A DNA stretch of 64,000 nt. It comes from an uncultured Caryophanales bacterium (lineage in GTDB: Bacteria; Bacillota_I; Bacilli_A; RF39; UBA660). A model generated the notes under the pieces. It did not search any database. It was not told the DNA's origin and saw only the letters and a list, made by a program, of their open reading frames with translations. The number at the start of each line of letters is the position of its first letter. Position 1 is the first letter of the stretch. The stretch covers positions 1 to 64,000 of the forward strand of contig CANOYR010000004.1 in NCBI GenBank assembly GCA_947571655.1, written 5' to 3'. Positions 25,871 through 34,683 of the stretch are shown one piece after another. The position numbers were made by a program, and so were the translations under genes.

Positions 25871-26287
25871 TTAACAAATTGACTTATATTTTTTGTAATT
25901 CTTTTGGAAATCTCCATAAGTTGTTTGAATAACTCTTCTATGCATAGGTTGAATCTTTTGTGGCCAATTTATTATCTTTTTTACGTCATCTTCTGTTTGA
26001 ACAGAAAGTGCACCATTTTCTTCTAAATAATTTAAAATTTTTGCTTCATAAGGTACAAAACTTCGAGGAAATATGACCTTATTTTCAACATCAAATTCTT
26101 CATTACCTGTATAAAATTTTTTGGTAGCTCTATCAAATACTATTAACATATTATTTTCTTTGACTGCATCCATCAATTCTTTTTCTTTAGTTTTTATCCA
26201 AATAGTATTTTGATCATCATTTTCATTTATACAATAATCGGTTGAATTTAAGCTAGGAACACTAAAACAAAAGTAGTCAATCTTCAT
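25871..26287 (-). CDS. Unknown accessory protein (possibly ATP-grasp N-terminal fragment)
   Basis: The protein has 138 residues with an AGGAGA ribosome-binding site. It contains 'IFPRSFVPYEAKILNYLEEN' and 'INWPQKIQPMHRRVIQTTYGDF', which recall the pre-ATP-grasp part of RimK-like ligases, but the catalytic ATP-grasp domain is absent. It could be a truncated gene or a stand-alone accessory protein. It lies alone on the minus strand inside the patch between tRNA-Lys and tRNA-Thr. Confidence 0.45.
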   Translation of the reverse strand: MKIDYFCFSVPSLNSTDYCINENDDQNTIWIKTKEKELMDAVKENNMLIVFDRATKKFYTGNEEFDVENKVIFPRSFVPYEAKILNYLEENGALSVQTEDDVKKIINWPQKIQPMHRRVIQTTYGDFQKNYKKYKSIC

Positions 26288-26384
26288 AAATATTTCTCCT
26301 ATATTATTCCCTGAAACAAATATGTATATTGATAGTCAATATACAAATGTGTTTACTAAATTGTCATAATTTAGTTTATATTTA

Positions 26385-26413
26385 TTGTTATATAAATATT
26401 AATTTTTTATAAT
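26385..26413 (+). promoter_or_regulatory. Promoter of toxin-like peptide module 1
   Basis: TTGTTA (26385-26390) - 17 bp - TATAAT (26408-26413), an excellent sigma-A match placed just before the 5' hairpin of the toxin-like mRNA. Confidence 0.7.
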
Positions 26414-26476
26414 TGAAGTAGGGAAACTTAATTGTTGAGTGCTTGCCAACTTTCTTACGAAAGGAGGCTTGATATT

Positions 26477-26566
26477 ATGAAGAAAAAAGATTTATTAATC
26501 TCATTTCTAATATTAATAATCATTTTATTAATAGTCTCTTTAATGATTCTATCTATAAAAAAATAG
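26477..26566 (+). CDS. 29-residue hydrophobic peptide, candidate type I toxin
   Basis: Starts MKKKDLL, has one continuous hydrophobic helix (about residues 6-26) and ends SIKK. AAAGGAGG lies 9 bp upstream. The size and the K-helix-K layout match type I toxins of Bacillota such as Fst, TxpA and Bsr peptides, though I cannot assign a family. The leader folds ACTTAA/TTGAGT (26426-26440). Past the stop, sequence partly complementary to the leader and a minus-strand terminator suggest a convergent antisense RNA. It is homologous in layout to the module at 45.5-45.9 kb. Confidence 0.6.
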   Translation: MKKKDLLISFLILIIILLIVSLMILSIKK

Positions 26567-26645
26567 CACTCAATCTAGCATAGATTAAGTGCTTAACTAT
26601 TTACAGGTAAGTACTCAACTCGCCAAAGTTAAGTATTCCCTCTTT
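26555..26645 (-). ncRNA. Candidate antisense RNA of module 1
   Basis: Read on the minus strand, the segment folds ACTTAAC - TTTGGCGA - GTTGAGT (26634-26613). The G-U wobble pairs only in this direction. It then forms a terminator GCACT...AGTGC (26592-26566) followed by TATTTTTTT, and ends at the last codons of the toxin-like ORF. The -10-like TAAAAT just right of 26647 is weak, so the 5' end is uncertain. Confidence 0.45.
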
Positions 26646-26682
26646 TTATTTTATGCAAGTTTCCTTGACATATTCATAATAA

Positions 26683-26710
26683 CATAAAAACGGCTTTTTG
26701 ACAAGTCGTT
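26683..26710 (-). terminator. Terminator of tRNA-Thr (minus strand)
   Basis: AACGGCTT (26689-26696) / AAGTCGTT (26703-26710). On the minus strand the stem is followed by TTTTTATG, downstream of the leftward tRNA-Thr. Confidence 0.7.
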
Positions 26711-26748
26711 TTCTATTTTTACCCGAAGGTTCGAGTTTCCTATCAATC

Positions 26749-26825
26749 TGGTGCCGACTGCCGGATTTGAACCAGCGACCTACGCGTTACGAGTGCGTTG
26801 CACTACCAACTGTGCTAAGTCGGCA
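26749..26825 (-). tRNA. tRNA-Thr(CGU), CCA encoded
   Basis: The minus-strand cloverleaf has acceptor TGCCGAC/GTCGGCA, D arm GCAC..GTGC, anticodon loop CTCGTAA (anticodon CGT), T arm GCTGG/CCGGC with TTCAAAT, and CCA. The anticodon stem ACGCA/CGCGT has an A31-C39 mismatch next to the loop. Confidence 0.92.
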
Positions 26826-26939
26826 TAACTTTTTCTTAATTTATAATAACATACTTTGTTCTTTTTGGCTATCCTTTTTAAATTATCTTGTACCGAAAAT
26901 TGGATTTTGATAAAATGGTTTAAAAAGTGATGTGATTCT

Positions 26940-28571
26940 ATGAATATAAAAAATTTGAGTCTTTCTTTTGGTTTGGAAACAATTTTTGATGATATTACGA
27001 TTTGTTTGCCGGAAGGGAGGAAAATAGGAGTTATTGGTGTTAATGGTGTGGGTAAAACCACGTTTTTTCGATTATTATTAGGACAGATAGAACCTGATTA
27101 TGGATCTATTACATTCTTTAAAAAATTGAGAATTTCTTGGCTTCCTCAAGTAATTACTGATGAAATTTTAGGAATGGATATTTCAGTTTTTGACTATTTG
27201 TTGACAGGTAGACCGATTCAGAAATTAGAGAATGAGATTACAGCACTTTATGAAAAGATGTCAACGATTTCTAATGAAAAAGAAGTGAATCAATTATTAA
27301 GAAGAGTGGCAAAATTACAAAATGAATTAGATTGCTATGACCCATATCATGCTGAGGAGGAACTATTAAAATTACTTTCAGGAATGAAAATTGATGATAC
27401 ATTACTTGATTTTCCTTTATCTAAGCTTTCTGGTGGGCAGAAATCGAAAATTGCTTTTCTTCGTCTTCTTTATTCAAATCCTGAGATACTTTTATTAGAT
27501 GAACCAACGAATCATTTAGATGAATCTTCAAGGAAATTTGTAGTTCAATATTTAAAGAATTATTCTGGGACAGTTTTTGTAGTTTCACATGATTCCTCTT
27601 TTTTAAATGAACTAGTTACAGATATTCTTTATTTAGATAAAAGAACTCATAAAATGGAGTTGTTCTCTGGAAATTTTAGACAATTTGAACAAATTCAAAG
27701 AGAACAGGCTGCTTGTTTGGAGAAGAAAGCAAATATGCAACAAAAGGAAAGAGAACATTTACAGAGGATTATTGATAAGTATATTCATGGAAATGAAAAA
27801 AAGGCAAGAATTGCGAAAGATCGAAAGAAAAAGCTTGCTCGATTAGAAAAAGATTCTGTTATTTTGAAAGAAAAACAGAAAACGATAAGTCTTTCTCTTC
27901 ATCAGGGAAGAGAGAGTACTCTTTTTCCTTTAAAAATTGAGAATCTTTGTTTTAAATATGAAAAATCAGCAAAAAGGTATTTGCTTTATAAAATTAATGT
28001 GGAGATTCCAAGGGGAGAAAAATTTTTGATTGTTGGAGAAAATGGAGTAGGAAAAAGTACTTTATTAAAACTGATTGTTGGAGATTTGACTCCAGATTTA
28101 GGTTCTGTTTTGTTAGGACCAAAAACAGATATTGGATATTATGCTCAGGAACATGAGTTATTGAATTTTCATAAAAATATTATTGAGAATTTGCAGGAAT
28201 TTAATTTGACAGAAAGAGAGATTAGGGAAGTACTAGGAAAATTTTTATTTCATGATGATGATCTTTATAAGAAGATTTCTATTTTATCTCCTGGGGAAAG
28301 AGCTAGATTGGCACTTGCGAAATTAACATTAAAAAAGGCAAATTTATTAGTTTTAGATGAACCTACCAATCATTTAGATCCAGAAACTCAGAAAGTGATT
28401 GCTACTAATCTGAGAGATTTTCCAGGAACGATTATTTTGGTTTCTCATCAACCAGAATTTGTAGATTTTTTAGGGGTTGAGCGAACGTTGATTCTCCCAG
28501 AGGGAAGATTGAGTTATTATCAAAAGGAAATGATTCAAATCTATCAAGAATTAAATGAAAAAAATTCATAA
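26940..28571 (+). CDS. ABC-F family ATP-binding protein
   Basis: The protein has 543 residues with no membrane segments. Two ABC ATPase domains carry Walker A GVNGVGKTT (about 36) and GENGVGKST (about 365), signatures LSGGQKSK and LSPGERAR, and Walker B 'LLLDEPTNHLD' and 'LVLDEPTNHLD'. They are joined by a charged helical linker (about 245-310, 'EREHLQRIIDKYIHGNEKKARIAKDRKKK') of the type that reaches into the ribosomal E site. ABC-F proteins act on ribosomes (rescue or antibiotic protection). Which subtype this is cannot be decided here. Confidence 0.93.
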   Translation: MNIKNLSLSFGLETIFDDITICLPEGRKIGVIGVNGVGKTTFFRLLLGQIEPDYGSITFFKKLRISWLPQVITDEILGMDISVFDYLLTGRPIQKLENEITALYEKMSTISNEKEVNQLLRRVAKLQNELDCYDPYHAEEELLKLLSGMKIDDTLLDFPLSKLSGGQKSKIAFLRLLYSNPEILLLDEPTNHLDESSRKFVVQYLKNYSGTVFVVSHDSSFLNELVTDILYLDKRTHKMELFSGNFRQFEQIQREQAACLEKKANMQQKEREHLQRIIDKYIHGNEKKARIAKDRKKKLARLEKDSVILKEKQKTISLSLHQGRESTLFPLKIENLCFKYEKSAKRYLLYKINVEIPRGEKFLIVGENGVGKSTLLKLIVGDLTPDLGSVLLGPKTDIGYYAQEHELLNFHKNIIENLQEFNLTEREIREVLGKFLFHDDDLYKKISILSPGERARLALAKLTLKKANLLVLDEPTNHLDPETQKVIATNLRDFPGTIILVSHQPEFVDFLGVERTLILPEGRLSYYQKEMIQIYQELNEKNS

Positions 28572-28618
28572 TTTTTCTGTTTTTTTTTAGACAATATATA
28601 ATATATGGAGATGTTTTT

Positions 28619-29713
28619 ATGAATGTTACTCGTATTTTATTTTTGACAATTTTTTTTGTTCCTCTTATTGTTTATTATATATATTATCGTATTGGTCAGT
28701 TTTTGAAGTATTATCAAAGATATTCAAAAAAAAGAACTTTTCTTTTTTCAATTGTTTTTATTCTTACGATGATTAGTTTAACAACGATAGTTTCTATTAT
28801 TTTTTTGTTTTTGCTTCTTAGCTCTTTGATTTTGGATTTTCTTTTCTTTTTTTCTTGTTTCTTTTTTAAGAAATCATTTGGTCAAATTTTTAATAAGTGT
28901 TATCAGAGTGGAATTATCGTTGTTATTTTGACTTTATTTATGATTGGATATGGCTATTGGAATGCTCATTTTATTAGACAAACGGTTTATCAAGTTGAAA
29001 CAAATAAAAAACTTTCTAAAGATGAGATGACTGTTGTTCAAATTAGTGATCTTCATTTTGGAGTAACACTTAATGTTGAAAAGTTAGAAAAAGAAATCCA
29101 GAAGATTAATCAGCAACATCCAGACTTGGTTGTATTAACTGGAGATATTTTTGATGAAAATACAACGAAATTGGAAATGAAGCAAGCATCTAAGTGCTTG
29201 GGAAGTTTAGAATCTACTTATGGAATTTATTATATTTTGGGAAATCATGATTCTAATCATTATGCCAGAGATAAGAAGTATACGGAAAAAGAACTTCTTA
29301 TAGAATTAAAGAATAACCATATAGAAGCTTTGATTGATGAAGTTGTGAACATTCATGATGACTTTTATCTAATTGGAAGAAAAGATTTTTCTTTAGGACA
29401 AAGGAAGAGTATTGAGAATTTGACGAAAGGAATTGATTTGACGAAGTATGTGATTTTACTTGATCATCAACCAGTGGAGTTTTCTGATGCCCAAAATTTT
29501 GGAATTGATTTACAATTCAGTGGTCATACTCATGCAGGACAGATTTTTCCTCTGGGTCTTTTTATGGATTTGGCAAAGATTTATTTGATTAACTATGGTA
29601 AATATCAATCACAGAATTATACATTAATTGTGTCTTCGGGTATGGGTGGATGGAATTATCCACTTCGTACTTCTAAGTATGCAGAATATGTTGTAGTCAA
29701 GATAAAAGGATAG
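28619..29713 (+). CDS. Membrane-anchored metallophosphoesterase (YkuE/YaeI-like)
   Basis: The protein has 364 residues. The N-terminal half holds about four hydrophobic helices. The calcineurin-like phosphoesterase core follows: QISDLHFG (about 142), VLTGDIFDEN, YILGNHDSNH and FSGHTHAGQIFP, i.e. all metal-ligand motifs (DxH, GDxxD, GNHD, GHTH). The family includes UDP-diacylglucosamine hydrolase-like and phosphodiesterase enzymes at the membrane. The exact substrate is unknown. Confidence 0.9.
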   Translation: MNVTRILFLTIFFVPLIVYYIYYRIGQFLKYYQRYSKKRTFLFSIVFILTMISLTTIVSIIFLFLLLSSLILDFLFFFSCFFFKKSFGQIFNKCYQSGIIVVILTLFMIGYGYWNAHFIRQTVYQVETNKKLSKDEMTVVQISDLHFGVTLNVEKLEKEIQKINQQHPDLVVLTGDIFDENTTKLEMKQASKCLGSLESTYGIYYILGNHDSNHYARDKKYTEKELLIELKNNHIEALIDEVVNIHDDFYLIGRKDFSLGQRKSIENLTKGIDLTKYVILLDHQPVEFSDAQNFGIDLQFSGHTHAGQIFPLGLFMDLAKIYLINYGKYQSQNYTLIVSSGMGGWNYPLRTSKYAEYVVVKIKG

Positions 29714-29885
29714 ATATCATTTTTCAAACTGTAGAGGGCTAAAAATGTATATAAATTTTATAGATGTTATAGATATTTATCAAAATTTTCTTTTTTAAAT
29801 TATTAATATCTTTTTTATAATTTTAGACTATGGTATACTTGAAAAGTATAAAATAGAATAAGGAGAATTATGGGAGTAAGGTAGT

Positions 29886-31121
29886 ATGAAGTTTAAGTGT
29901 ATCTTAGGAAATTGGATTGGGATTGTATTGCTTTTGATTATGTTGATGAAGTTTCATATATTACGTGGGACTTTCCAGACTTTATTTTTTTTAATTTCTG
30001 CTTCTTTTTTACTAACTTTAATTGTTACTATTTTGGAAAATGTTACTCAAAAACATATTCAACAAGGAGAGGTTCATTATGAAAATTTAGATGGAGTTCG
30101 TTATTTTTGCTCTATCTTGGTAATTGTTTTGCATCTTCGTCCTTTTTTAGGTACTTTTGATTTTCTTGATTTGATTATTAACTATATTTTAGGTAGAGTT
30201 TGTGTTCCTATTTTCTTTTTTACTACTAGTTATTTTATTGCTAAGAAAGAAAAAACGGATCCTCAATATATCAAAAAGTATATTCGTTCTTTATTACCAG
30301 TTTATTTTATATGGAGTCTTTTGTATCTTCCTATTTTAATTTCTTTTTTAATGCCATATATTCCTCAAGTAGTGGGGTATTTAAATTTGATTCCTTCTGT
30401 TTTAAGAATTCCAATTGTTTTATTGTCTATTCCTGTTGGATTGATGATTGCCTTATTGTATTCGGGAGTTTATTATCATTTATGGTATTTTCCAGCACTG
30501 ATATTGTCTTTACTTGTTTTAAATTGGTGGAAAAGACGGCATCGACTTGTTTCTTTATTGTTCATTTCTTTCTTTTTGATTTTATTTGGTGCCATGGAAA
30601 CTTATTATGGAGTACTTCCAGATGTTATTAAGCCAATTGTTTCTTCTTATTTTAAAGTTTTTGTAACAACTAGAAATTTTTTGTTTTTTGGTTTATTTTA
30701 TATTACTTTTGGCTATGTAGTTGGAAAGAGGAAATTTCATTCTCCTAACTGGGTTGTATTAAAAGTAGTTGGTTGGGGTTTTGTTTTAGTAATGGAATCT
30801 TTGTTTATTCAGGGAATCGATCGTTTTAATAGTAATATTTTATTATCCTGTATTCCGTTTGTTTATTATTTGTTTTGTCTGTTAATTTATAATAAACCGC
30901 TTTATCATAAAAAGAGAGTATTTCCTTTGCGAAATTTATATAAATATTATTATTTAATTCATCCACTTGTTATTTATTTATTTCAGAGATTGATATTCCC
31001 TTGGAGTGAATCCATTTTTCATAATTGTTTTTTGGAAGTTTTTCTAGTTTTGTTTATTACTCATATTGGGTCATTATTTTTGTTATGGATTAAGTCAAAA
31101 TTTCCTAGATTAATTTTATAG
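29886..31121 (+). CDS. Membrane acyltransferase, acyltransferase-3 family
   Basis: The protein has 411 residues with about ten hydrophobic helices. After the first two helices comes 'YENLDGVRYFCSILVIVLHLRPF', which corresponds to the 'LDGLRGIAALLVVLHH' start of the acyltransferase-3 (OafA/WecH) core. The C-terminal 'YKYYYLIHPLVIYLFQRLI' matches the last helices. Such enzymes O-acetylate or acylate cell-wall or surface polysaccharides. The substrate is not visible. Confidence 0.85.
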   Translation: MKFKCILGNWIGIVLLLIMLMKFHILRGTFQTLFFLISASFLLTLIVTILENVTQKHIQQGEVHYENLDGVRYFCSILVIVLHLRPFLGTFDFLDLIINYILGRVCVPIFFFTTSYFIAKKEKTDPQYIKKYIRSLLPVYFIWSLLYLPILISFLMPYIPQVVGYLNLIPSVLRIPIVLLSIPVGLMIALLYSGVYYHLWYFPALILSLLVLNWWKRRHRLVSLLFISFFLILFGAMETYYGVLPDVIKPIVSSYFKVFVTTRNFLFFGLFYITFGYVVGKRKFHSPNWVVLKVVGWGFVLVMESLFIQGIDRFNSNILLSCIPFVYYLFCLLIYNKPLYHKKRVFPLRNLYKYYYLIHPLVIYLFQRLIFPWSESIFHNCFLEVFLVLFITHIGSLFLLWIKSKFPRLIL

Positions 31122-31232
31122 AATCATTTTGAAATTGAGTTATTTTGTTTATAAAATTTAAAACTTAGAAAATATTTTATATCGTGATAGTAGAACTTAT
31201 GTTATAATTGTATTAGAATAAGAGGTGGCGGA

Positions 31233-32081
31233 GTGATACATTTTTTTCGTGATATTTTAGATGGTCCTATTTATATAGTACTTGTTGTGATATCTATTAT
31301 ATTAATTATGGGTATTTTGGGTTTTATTATGGAACGGTATCAAAAGAAAAAAGAAGGGCAGTTAGCTGTAAAAGTAGTTAATGCTTCTAATCTTAGAAAA
31401 GGAGATAAATTAATTATCAACTCTAATCAATCTAGTCAAGAACAAGCTTCCTCTAAAAAGTTAAAGAATTCCAAAGATTTAGAGAAGACGGAAGTTTTAG
31501 ATCTTGCTTCTATTTCAGGAAAAGCATCTTCTAAAGATTTGGAGAAAACAGAGGTGTTAAATGTTGTTTCTATTCCAGAGAAACCACCTTCTAAAGATTT
31601 AGAAAAAACAGAAGTTTTAAACGTTGTTTCTATTCCAGAAAAAGCACCTTCTAAAGATTTGGAGAAAACAGAGGTGTTAAATGTTGTTTCTATTCCAGAA
31701 AAAGCACCTTCTAAAGATTTAGAGAAAACAGAAATGTTAAATGTTGTTTCTATTCCAGAAAAAGCACTTTCTAAAGATTTAGAGAAAACAGAAGTGTTAA
31801 ATGTTGTTTCTATTCCAGAGAAACCACCTTCTAAAGATTTAGAGAAAACAGAAGTTTTAGAACTTAATTTTAATAAGATTATGAATGAGCCAACTAAAAT
31901 TTTTCAGTCAGAAAATGAAAGTCGTTCTGTTAAGCCAGCGGTTTTATCTATTAATAGTGAAGATATTCATGTAAAAGGGGATTCTAATATGGATGATACT
32001 ACTTCTTTGCCACAGAAAGTGAAAAAAACTACAGTTATTGACTTTGGATCTACAAGTAATGTAAAGGCTCACAGAGAATAG
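31233..32081 (+). CDS. Membrane protein with tandem 20-residue Thr-motif repeats
   Basis: The protein has 282 residues with a GTG start behind AGAGGTGG. One N-terminal membrane helix (about 10-32) is followed by a cytoplasmic tail dominated by a 20-residue tandem repeat, SKDLEKTEVLNVVSIPEKAP. There are seven SKDLEKTE units, then two further Thr motifs, PTKIF and KTTVIDF. Every unit puts a Thr in the context K-T-x-V/M/I-hydrophobic, which resembles PASTA-kinase phosphosites and FHA ligands (inference). It lies just upstream of cdaA-cdaR. Function unknown. Confidence 0.8.
   Translation: MIHFFRDILDGPIYIVLVVISIILIMGILGFIMERYQKKKEGQLAVKVVNASNLRKGDKLIINSNQSSQEQASSKKLKNSKDLEKTEVLDLASISGKASSKDLEKTEVLNVVSIPEKPPSKDLEKTEVLNVVSIPEKAPSKDLEKTEVLNVVSIPEKAPSKDLEKTEMLNVVSIPEKALSKDLEKTEVLNVVSIPEKPPSKDLEKTEVLELNFNKIMNEPTKIFQSENESRSVKPAVLSINSEDIHVKGDSNMDDTTSLPQKVKKTTVIDFGSTSNVKAHRE
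31470..31862 (+). repeat. 60-bp tandem repeat inside the Thr-motif protein gene
   Basis: About 6.5 near-identical 60-bp units coding the 20-residue repeat. The central copies differ by only a few bases, so the array is probably variable in copy number by slippage or recombination. Confidence 0.9.
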
Positions 32082-32150
32082 TTTAGATATGGACTTTACT
32101 ATTTGTGTTCTTTTTTGTTATAATAAGGAAGTTAGACGGAGGTAAAACAA

Positions 32151-32975
32151 ATGACTTTAGATGATATACTAGTAATAGTTAGAAAAATTGTTGATATTTC
32201 TTTAGTTTGGTTAATTATTTATTATATATTAAAAAATATTCGAAATAATGTAAAGTTAACGTTATTGTTTAAGGGTGTTGCACTTATTTTGATTTTGAAG
32301 GTCGCTAGTGATTTTTTTGGTTTAACGACAATTGGATTGTTGTTAGAGTATATTATGATGTGGGGACCACTTGCTTTGATTATTATTTTCCAACCAGAAA
32401 TTAGGAATGTTTTAGAACAATTAGGAAGAACACAACTTTTAGGGCGTCATAAAGTATTAACTGTTGATGAGAGAGAAAGACTTGTTTATGAAATTGTTCA
32501 GGCAGTGGATTATCTTAGAAAAGCAAGAATTGGAGCATTGATTGTATTAGAGAGAGATACTAGTTTATCTACCTATATTGATAAAGCAAAACATATTTAT
32601 GCAGATTTATCTAGTGATTTATTAATTTCTATTTTCTTTCCTAATAATCCGCTTCATGATGGTGGTGTTGTCATTCAGGGGGATCGAATTAGTTGTGCAG
32701 GTGCTGTATTTCCAACGAGTAGTAGTTCCAAAGTAAATAAGAAATTTGGAACAAGGCATCGTGCTGCACTTGGAATTGTTGAAGAAAGTGATGCAATTAG
32801 TGTTGTTGTTAGTGAGGAGACAGGAAGAGTATCCATTGCAGTCAAGGGAGAATTGTTTTACAATTTATCTTTAGATGATGTAAGAATGATGTTAATTGAT
32901 GAACTAAGACCAAGGCAAGAGGATGAAATGTTAGATGAATTAGATGAGGAAGAGATTTATGAAGAAAATAACTAG
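32151..32975 (+). CDS. cdaA: Diadenylate cyclase CdaA
   Basis: The protein has 274 residues. Three N-terminal membrane helices (about 10-85) precede a DAC (DisA_N) domain with the catalytic motifs DGGVVIQ (about 177) and GTRHRAALG (about 205). Makes c-di-AMP from two ATP. The start is at ATG 32151 with GGAGG upstream. It overlaps cdaR by 17 bp. The cdaA-cdaR order is standard; glmM is not next to it here. Confidence 0.96.
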   Translation: MTLDDILVIVRKIVDISLVWLIIYYILKNIRNNVKLTLLFKGVALILILKVASDFFGLTTIGLLLEYIMMWGPLALIIIFQPEIRNVLEQLGRTQLLGRHKVLTVDERERLVYEIVQAVDYLRKARIGALIVLERDTSLSTYIDKAKHIYADLSSDLLISIFFPNNPLHDGGVVIQGDRISCAGAVFPTSSSSKVNKKFGTRHRAALGIVEESDAISVVVSEETGRVSIAVKGELFYNLSLDDVRMMLIDELRPRQEDEMLDELDEEEIYEENN

Positions 32976-34302
32976 TATAATAAGAAAGATTCTATTATTC
33001 TTCGATAAATGGCTAATTACACCAATTACTAAGGGAATTTTGTCATTTACAGATTTTACTAAAAATAATGGAAAAGAATTAGAAAAATTTCTAAATAAAA
33101 AACAGACATTAATTATTTTATCTTTACTTTTTGCTTTTATTATTTTCTTTGTTGTTGATCAGAATACGAATACAATTATTAATAAACAGGCAGAGGTTTT
33201 GTATAATCAACCAGTTACTGCAGAATATAATGCAGAGGCTTATGTAATTGAGGGACTTCCTCAAACAGCAGATATTACGTTAATTGGTTCTAAATCTCAA
33301 TTATATATTGCTAGGCAATATCCTAATAACGGAGTTTCTATTGATTTAACTGGTTTAAAGCCAGGAAGTCATAAAGTTAGTCTTAAATATAATCAGAGTC
33401 TACCTTCAATTAATTATAAAATTGATCCTTCTACGGCTACAATTATTATTTATGAAAAAGTACCAGAAACTAGAGAATTAAATTATGATATTCTTCATCA
33501 GGATCACTTAGATAAAAAATTATCGATTGATGGAGTTGATTTAAGTAGAAACGATGTAATTATTAAGGGAGCAGAGTATAAATTAAAAGAAGTTGCTACT
33601 GTAAAGGCTTTAATTGATATTGATAATATTAGTAATATTCGTGCTGGAAATATTACTTTATCAGATATTTCTTTAATTGCTTATGATACGAAGGGTCAAC
33701 CTATTGATGTTGAAATTGTTCCAGAAACAGTGGAAGCAACTCTTAAGATTGCCTCTCCAAGTAAAGAGGTAGAACTAGAAATTATTCCAATTGGAGAACT
33801 AGCTTTTGGAAAATCGATTAAAGAAATTACTTCTTCTATTCCAAAAGTTACTTTATACGGAGATCAGAAAATTTTGGATACGATTACCAAGCTTCCAGTA
33901 GAAATTGATATTAATGAATTAACGGAGAGTAAGGATTATAATATTAACTTGAAGAAACCTTCTGGAATTCGAGATATTAGTTCGAAGACTGTAAATATTA
34001 AGGTTATACTAGATGACGTTGATACTAAGGAGATTGAAGGAGTTCGAATTACTCCAGTCAATTTATCTTCTACTTTGAAAGCTCAAGGTGTATCTGAGGC
34101 AGATATTCAGGCAACGGTTGTAGTAAAAGGAAGTTCAGAGGTTATTGAAAATTTAGATATATCTACGATTACAGCTACTGTAGATTTAAAAAATTATACT
34201 GAAGGTGAATACGATGTGGATGTTATTGTTACAGGACCAGATGTTCGAGTAAACTATGAATCTAAGACAAAACGTGTACGTATTCGAATTCTTCCAAAAT
34301 AA
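32959..34302 (+). CDS. cdaR: CdaA regulator, YbbR-domain protein
   Basis: The protein has 447 residues from ATG 32959 (GAGGAAG upstream). One membrane helix (about 48-66) is followed by four YbbR-like beta domains outside the membrane ('VTAEYNAEAYVIEGLPQTADITLIGS' is typical). In Bacilli CdaR binds and modulates CdaA. It overlaps the end of cdaA and ends at a terminator. Confidence 0.93.
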   Translation: MKKITSIIRKILLFFDKWLITPITKGILSFTDFTKNNGKELEKFLNKKQTLIILSLLFAFIIFFVVDQNTNTIINKQAEVLYNQPVTAEYNAEAYVIEGLPQTADITLIGSKSQLYIARQYPNNGVSIDLTGLKPGSHKVSLKYNQSLPSINYKIDPSTATIIIYEKVPETRELNYDILHQDHLDKKLSIDGVDLSRNDVIIKGAEYKLKEVATVKALIDIDNISNIRAGNITLSDISLIAYDTKGQPIDVEIVPETVEATLKIASPSKEVELEIIPIGELAFGKSIKEITSSIPKVTLYGDQKILDTITKLPVEIDINELTESKDYNINLKKPSGIRDISSKTVNIKVILDDVDTKEIEGVRITPVNLSSTLKAQGVSEADIQATVVVKGSSEVIENLDISTITATVDLKNYTEGEYDVDVIVTGPDVRVNYESKTKRVRIRILPK

Positions 34303-34325
34303 AATAATAAAATAATAAAATAAAA

Positions 34326-34352
34326 AAGTCACTTTTTATAAGTGGCTTTTAT
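34326..34352 (+). terminator. Rho-independent terminator
   Basis: AAGTCACTT (34326-34334) / AAGTGGCTT (34340-34348) with T run; ends cdaA-cdaR. Confidence 0.8.
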
Positions 34353-34371
34353 ATTTAAAAAGAAGGGTATA

Positions 34372-34569
34372 TTAGTCATCCCAGTCTTCAAATAATAAAC
34401 TAATATTGATAATACCAGCAATTCCAACTAGTACATAAACGATTCTGGTAATTACATTATCTGTTCCAAACATCGTTTCTACTAGATTGAAATCAAAAAG
34501 CCCAATTAAGCCCCAATTAACTGCACCAATAATTGTAAATACTAGACATACTTTTTGTAATGTTTTCAT
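34372..34569 (-). CDS. DUF378 small membrane protein
   Basis: The protein has 65 residues with a GGAGG ribosome-binding site. It has two hydrophobic helices and the DUF378 signature 'IIGAVNWGLIGLFDFNLV' followed by 'RIVYVLVGIAGI'. The family is common in Bacillota (YuzA-like). Function unknown. Confidence 0.9.
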   Translation of the reverse strand: MKTLQKVCLVFTIIGAVNWGLIGLFDFNLVETMFGTDNVITRIVYVLVGIAGIINISLLFEDWDD

Positions 34570-34683
34570 TTTTTCCTCCTTTATTAATTTCTAGTATTAG
34601 AATAGGCAAAACAAAAAAAATTATTCATGAATATCGACTTTTTTAATTCATATAATGAAATGAAAGATAATTGAGGTGATAAA

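Noticed and set aside
31470-31862. 60-bp tandem repeats as a CRISPR-like array
   Set aside because: The units are contiguous without spacers and stay in frame within one protein gene.
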